A stretch of DNA of 64,000 nucleotides, from NCBI GenBank assembly GCA_039029135.1, contig JBCCGT010000023.1, forward strand, positions 21,876 through 85,875, written 5' to 3'. The notes below the pieces were generated by a model, which worked only from the letters and a program-made list of their open reading frames with translations, made no database searches and was not told where the DNA came from. Shown here in pieces: positions 63,490 through 64,000 of the stretch. The stretch comes from JALZVT01 sp039029135. GTDB lineage: Bacteria > Pseudomonadota > Gammaproteobacteria > Pseudomonadales > Azotimanducaceae. How positions within the stretch are numbered: the stretch's first letter is position 1; every line of letters begins with the position of its first letter. A program made the position numbers and the translations under genes.

Positions 63490-63781
63490 AACTGGTTGTT
63501 TCGGATGAAAGCCCTGCAGCGTCTTCTCAGTGAAGGAACGTTTTGAACAGTCATGCATTTAGATGCATGAATCAGGGCTTCGTCGTTACCGAAACGAAAA
63601 ACGATTCAGAAAATGATGCAGCCTCGTGTTTACACGATTCGTCAATGCTTGGGGTACTTATCCAATCTTCGCTTTGCTTTGCTTCAACAACTGGTTCGCA
63701 ACACGAACCATCGTTCTTGCTTGCTACTCGACCCAAGCTCTTCTCATATGGTTTGTACCGATATGAGCCGCGCTCGATTAT
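63490..63781 (-). other. 23S-5S spacer with predicted stem structures, no tRNA
   Basis: The 292-base spacer has no recognisable tRNA. It holds an 8-bp perfect hairpin at 63551-63570 (TCATGCAT/ATGCATGA) enclosed by AAGCCCTG (63509-63516) pairing with CAGGGCTT (63573-63580) and by GTTTCGG (63498-63504) pairing with CCGAAAC (63589-63595). Together they form an extended stem next to the 5S 5' end, a likely processing structure. Small open frames here are not genes. Confidence 0.65.

Positions 63782-64000
<219 letters not shown>

Overview
The window is GC-rich DNA from a Gram-negative bacterium, most likely a marine-type gammaproteobacterium. The 5S rRNA at 63371-63489 (minus strand) closely follows the gammaproteobacterial pattern. 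The gene content fits too: a TonB-dependent receptor, a Wza-like lipoprotein, an outer-membrane beta-barrel, many Sec signal peptides and lipoboxes. Genus and species cannot be named from the sequence alone.

Layout. (1) 1-8.7 kb: the 3' part of a giant surface protein built from 2-kb blocks of Ig-like domains, ending in an SGNH hydrolase domain. (2) 8.8-12.2 kb: a small secreted protein, then a leftward operon of a DUF4910 peptidase-like protein, a short-chain dehydrogenase and a sulfotransferase. (3) 12.5-25.6 kb: two tandem secreted proteins (about 3290 and 977 residues) with FG-GAP propeller and ASPIC/UnbV domains followed by PKD, Ig-like and F5/8C-like modules. (4) 25.6-50.9 kb: an exopolysaccharide locus. 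It holds a priming glycosyl-1-phosphate transferase, an export lipoprotein, a beta-barrel, a chain-length protein, a BY-type kinase, an ExeA-like ATPase, two sugar-nucleotide enzymes, a Wzm/Wzt ABC exporter, an acyltransferase, five glycosyltransferases, four sulfotransferases, a third FG-GAP/UnbV protein and a secreted HExxH protein. (5) 51-56.5 kb: a penicillin-acylase-family lipoprotein, an iron-type alcohol dehydrogenase broken by an in-frame stop, and a DUF3604 protein. (6) 56.7-63.3 kb: a tightly overlapping operon (Gfo/Idh/MocA oxidoreductase, aldo/keto reductase, SsuD-like monooxygenase, TonB receptor) divergent from a LysR regulator. (7) 63.3-64 kb: the 3' end of an rRNA operon, 5S then 23S, on the minus strand.

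How it fits together. Regions 2-4 look like a programme for making, sulfating and exporting a surface polysaccharide together with very large secreted proteins that may bind or modify glycans. The polysaccharide genes resemble the PEP-CTERM/EpsH1-associated export set, but no exosortase and no PEP-CTERM tail is present here, and an ABC exporter sits inside the cluster. Region 6 has the enzyme classes expected for oxygen-dependent cleavage of a sugar sulfonate such as sulfoquinovose; this is an inference from gene content and order.

No tRNA, CRISPR array, insertion sequence or integrase was recognised. Start codons were chosen by eye from ribosome-binding sites and signal peptides; family names come from motif recognition, not database searches.
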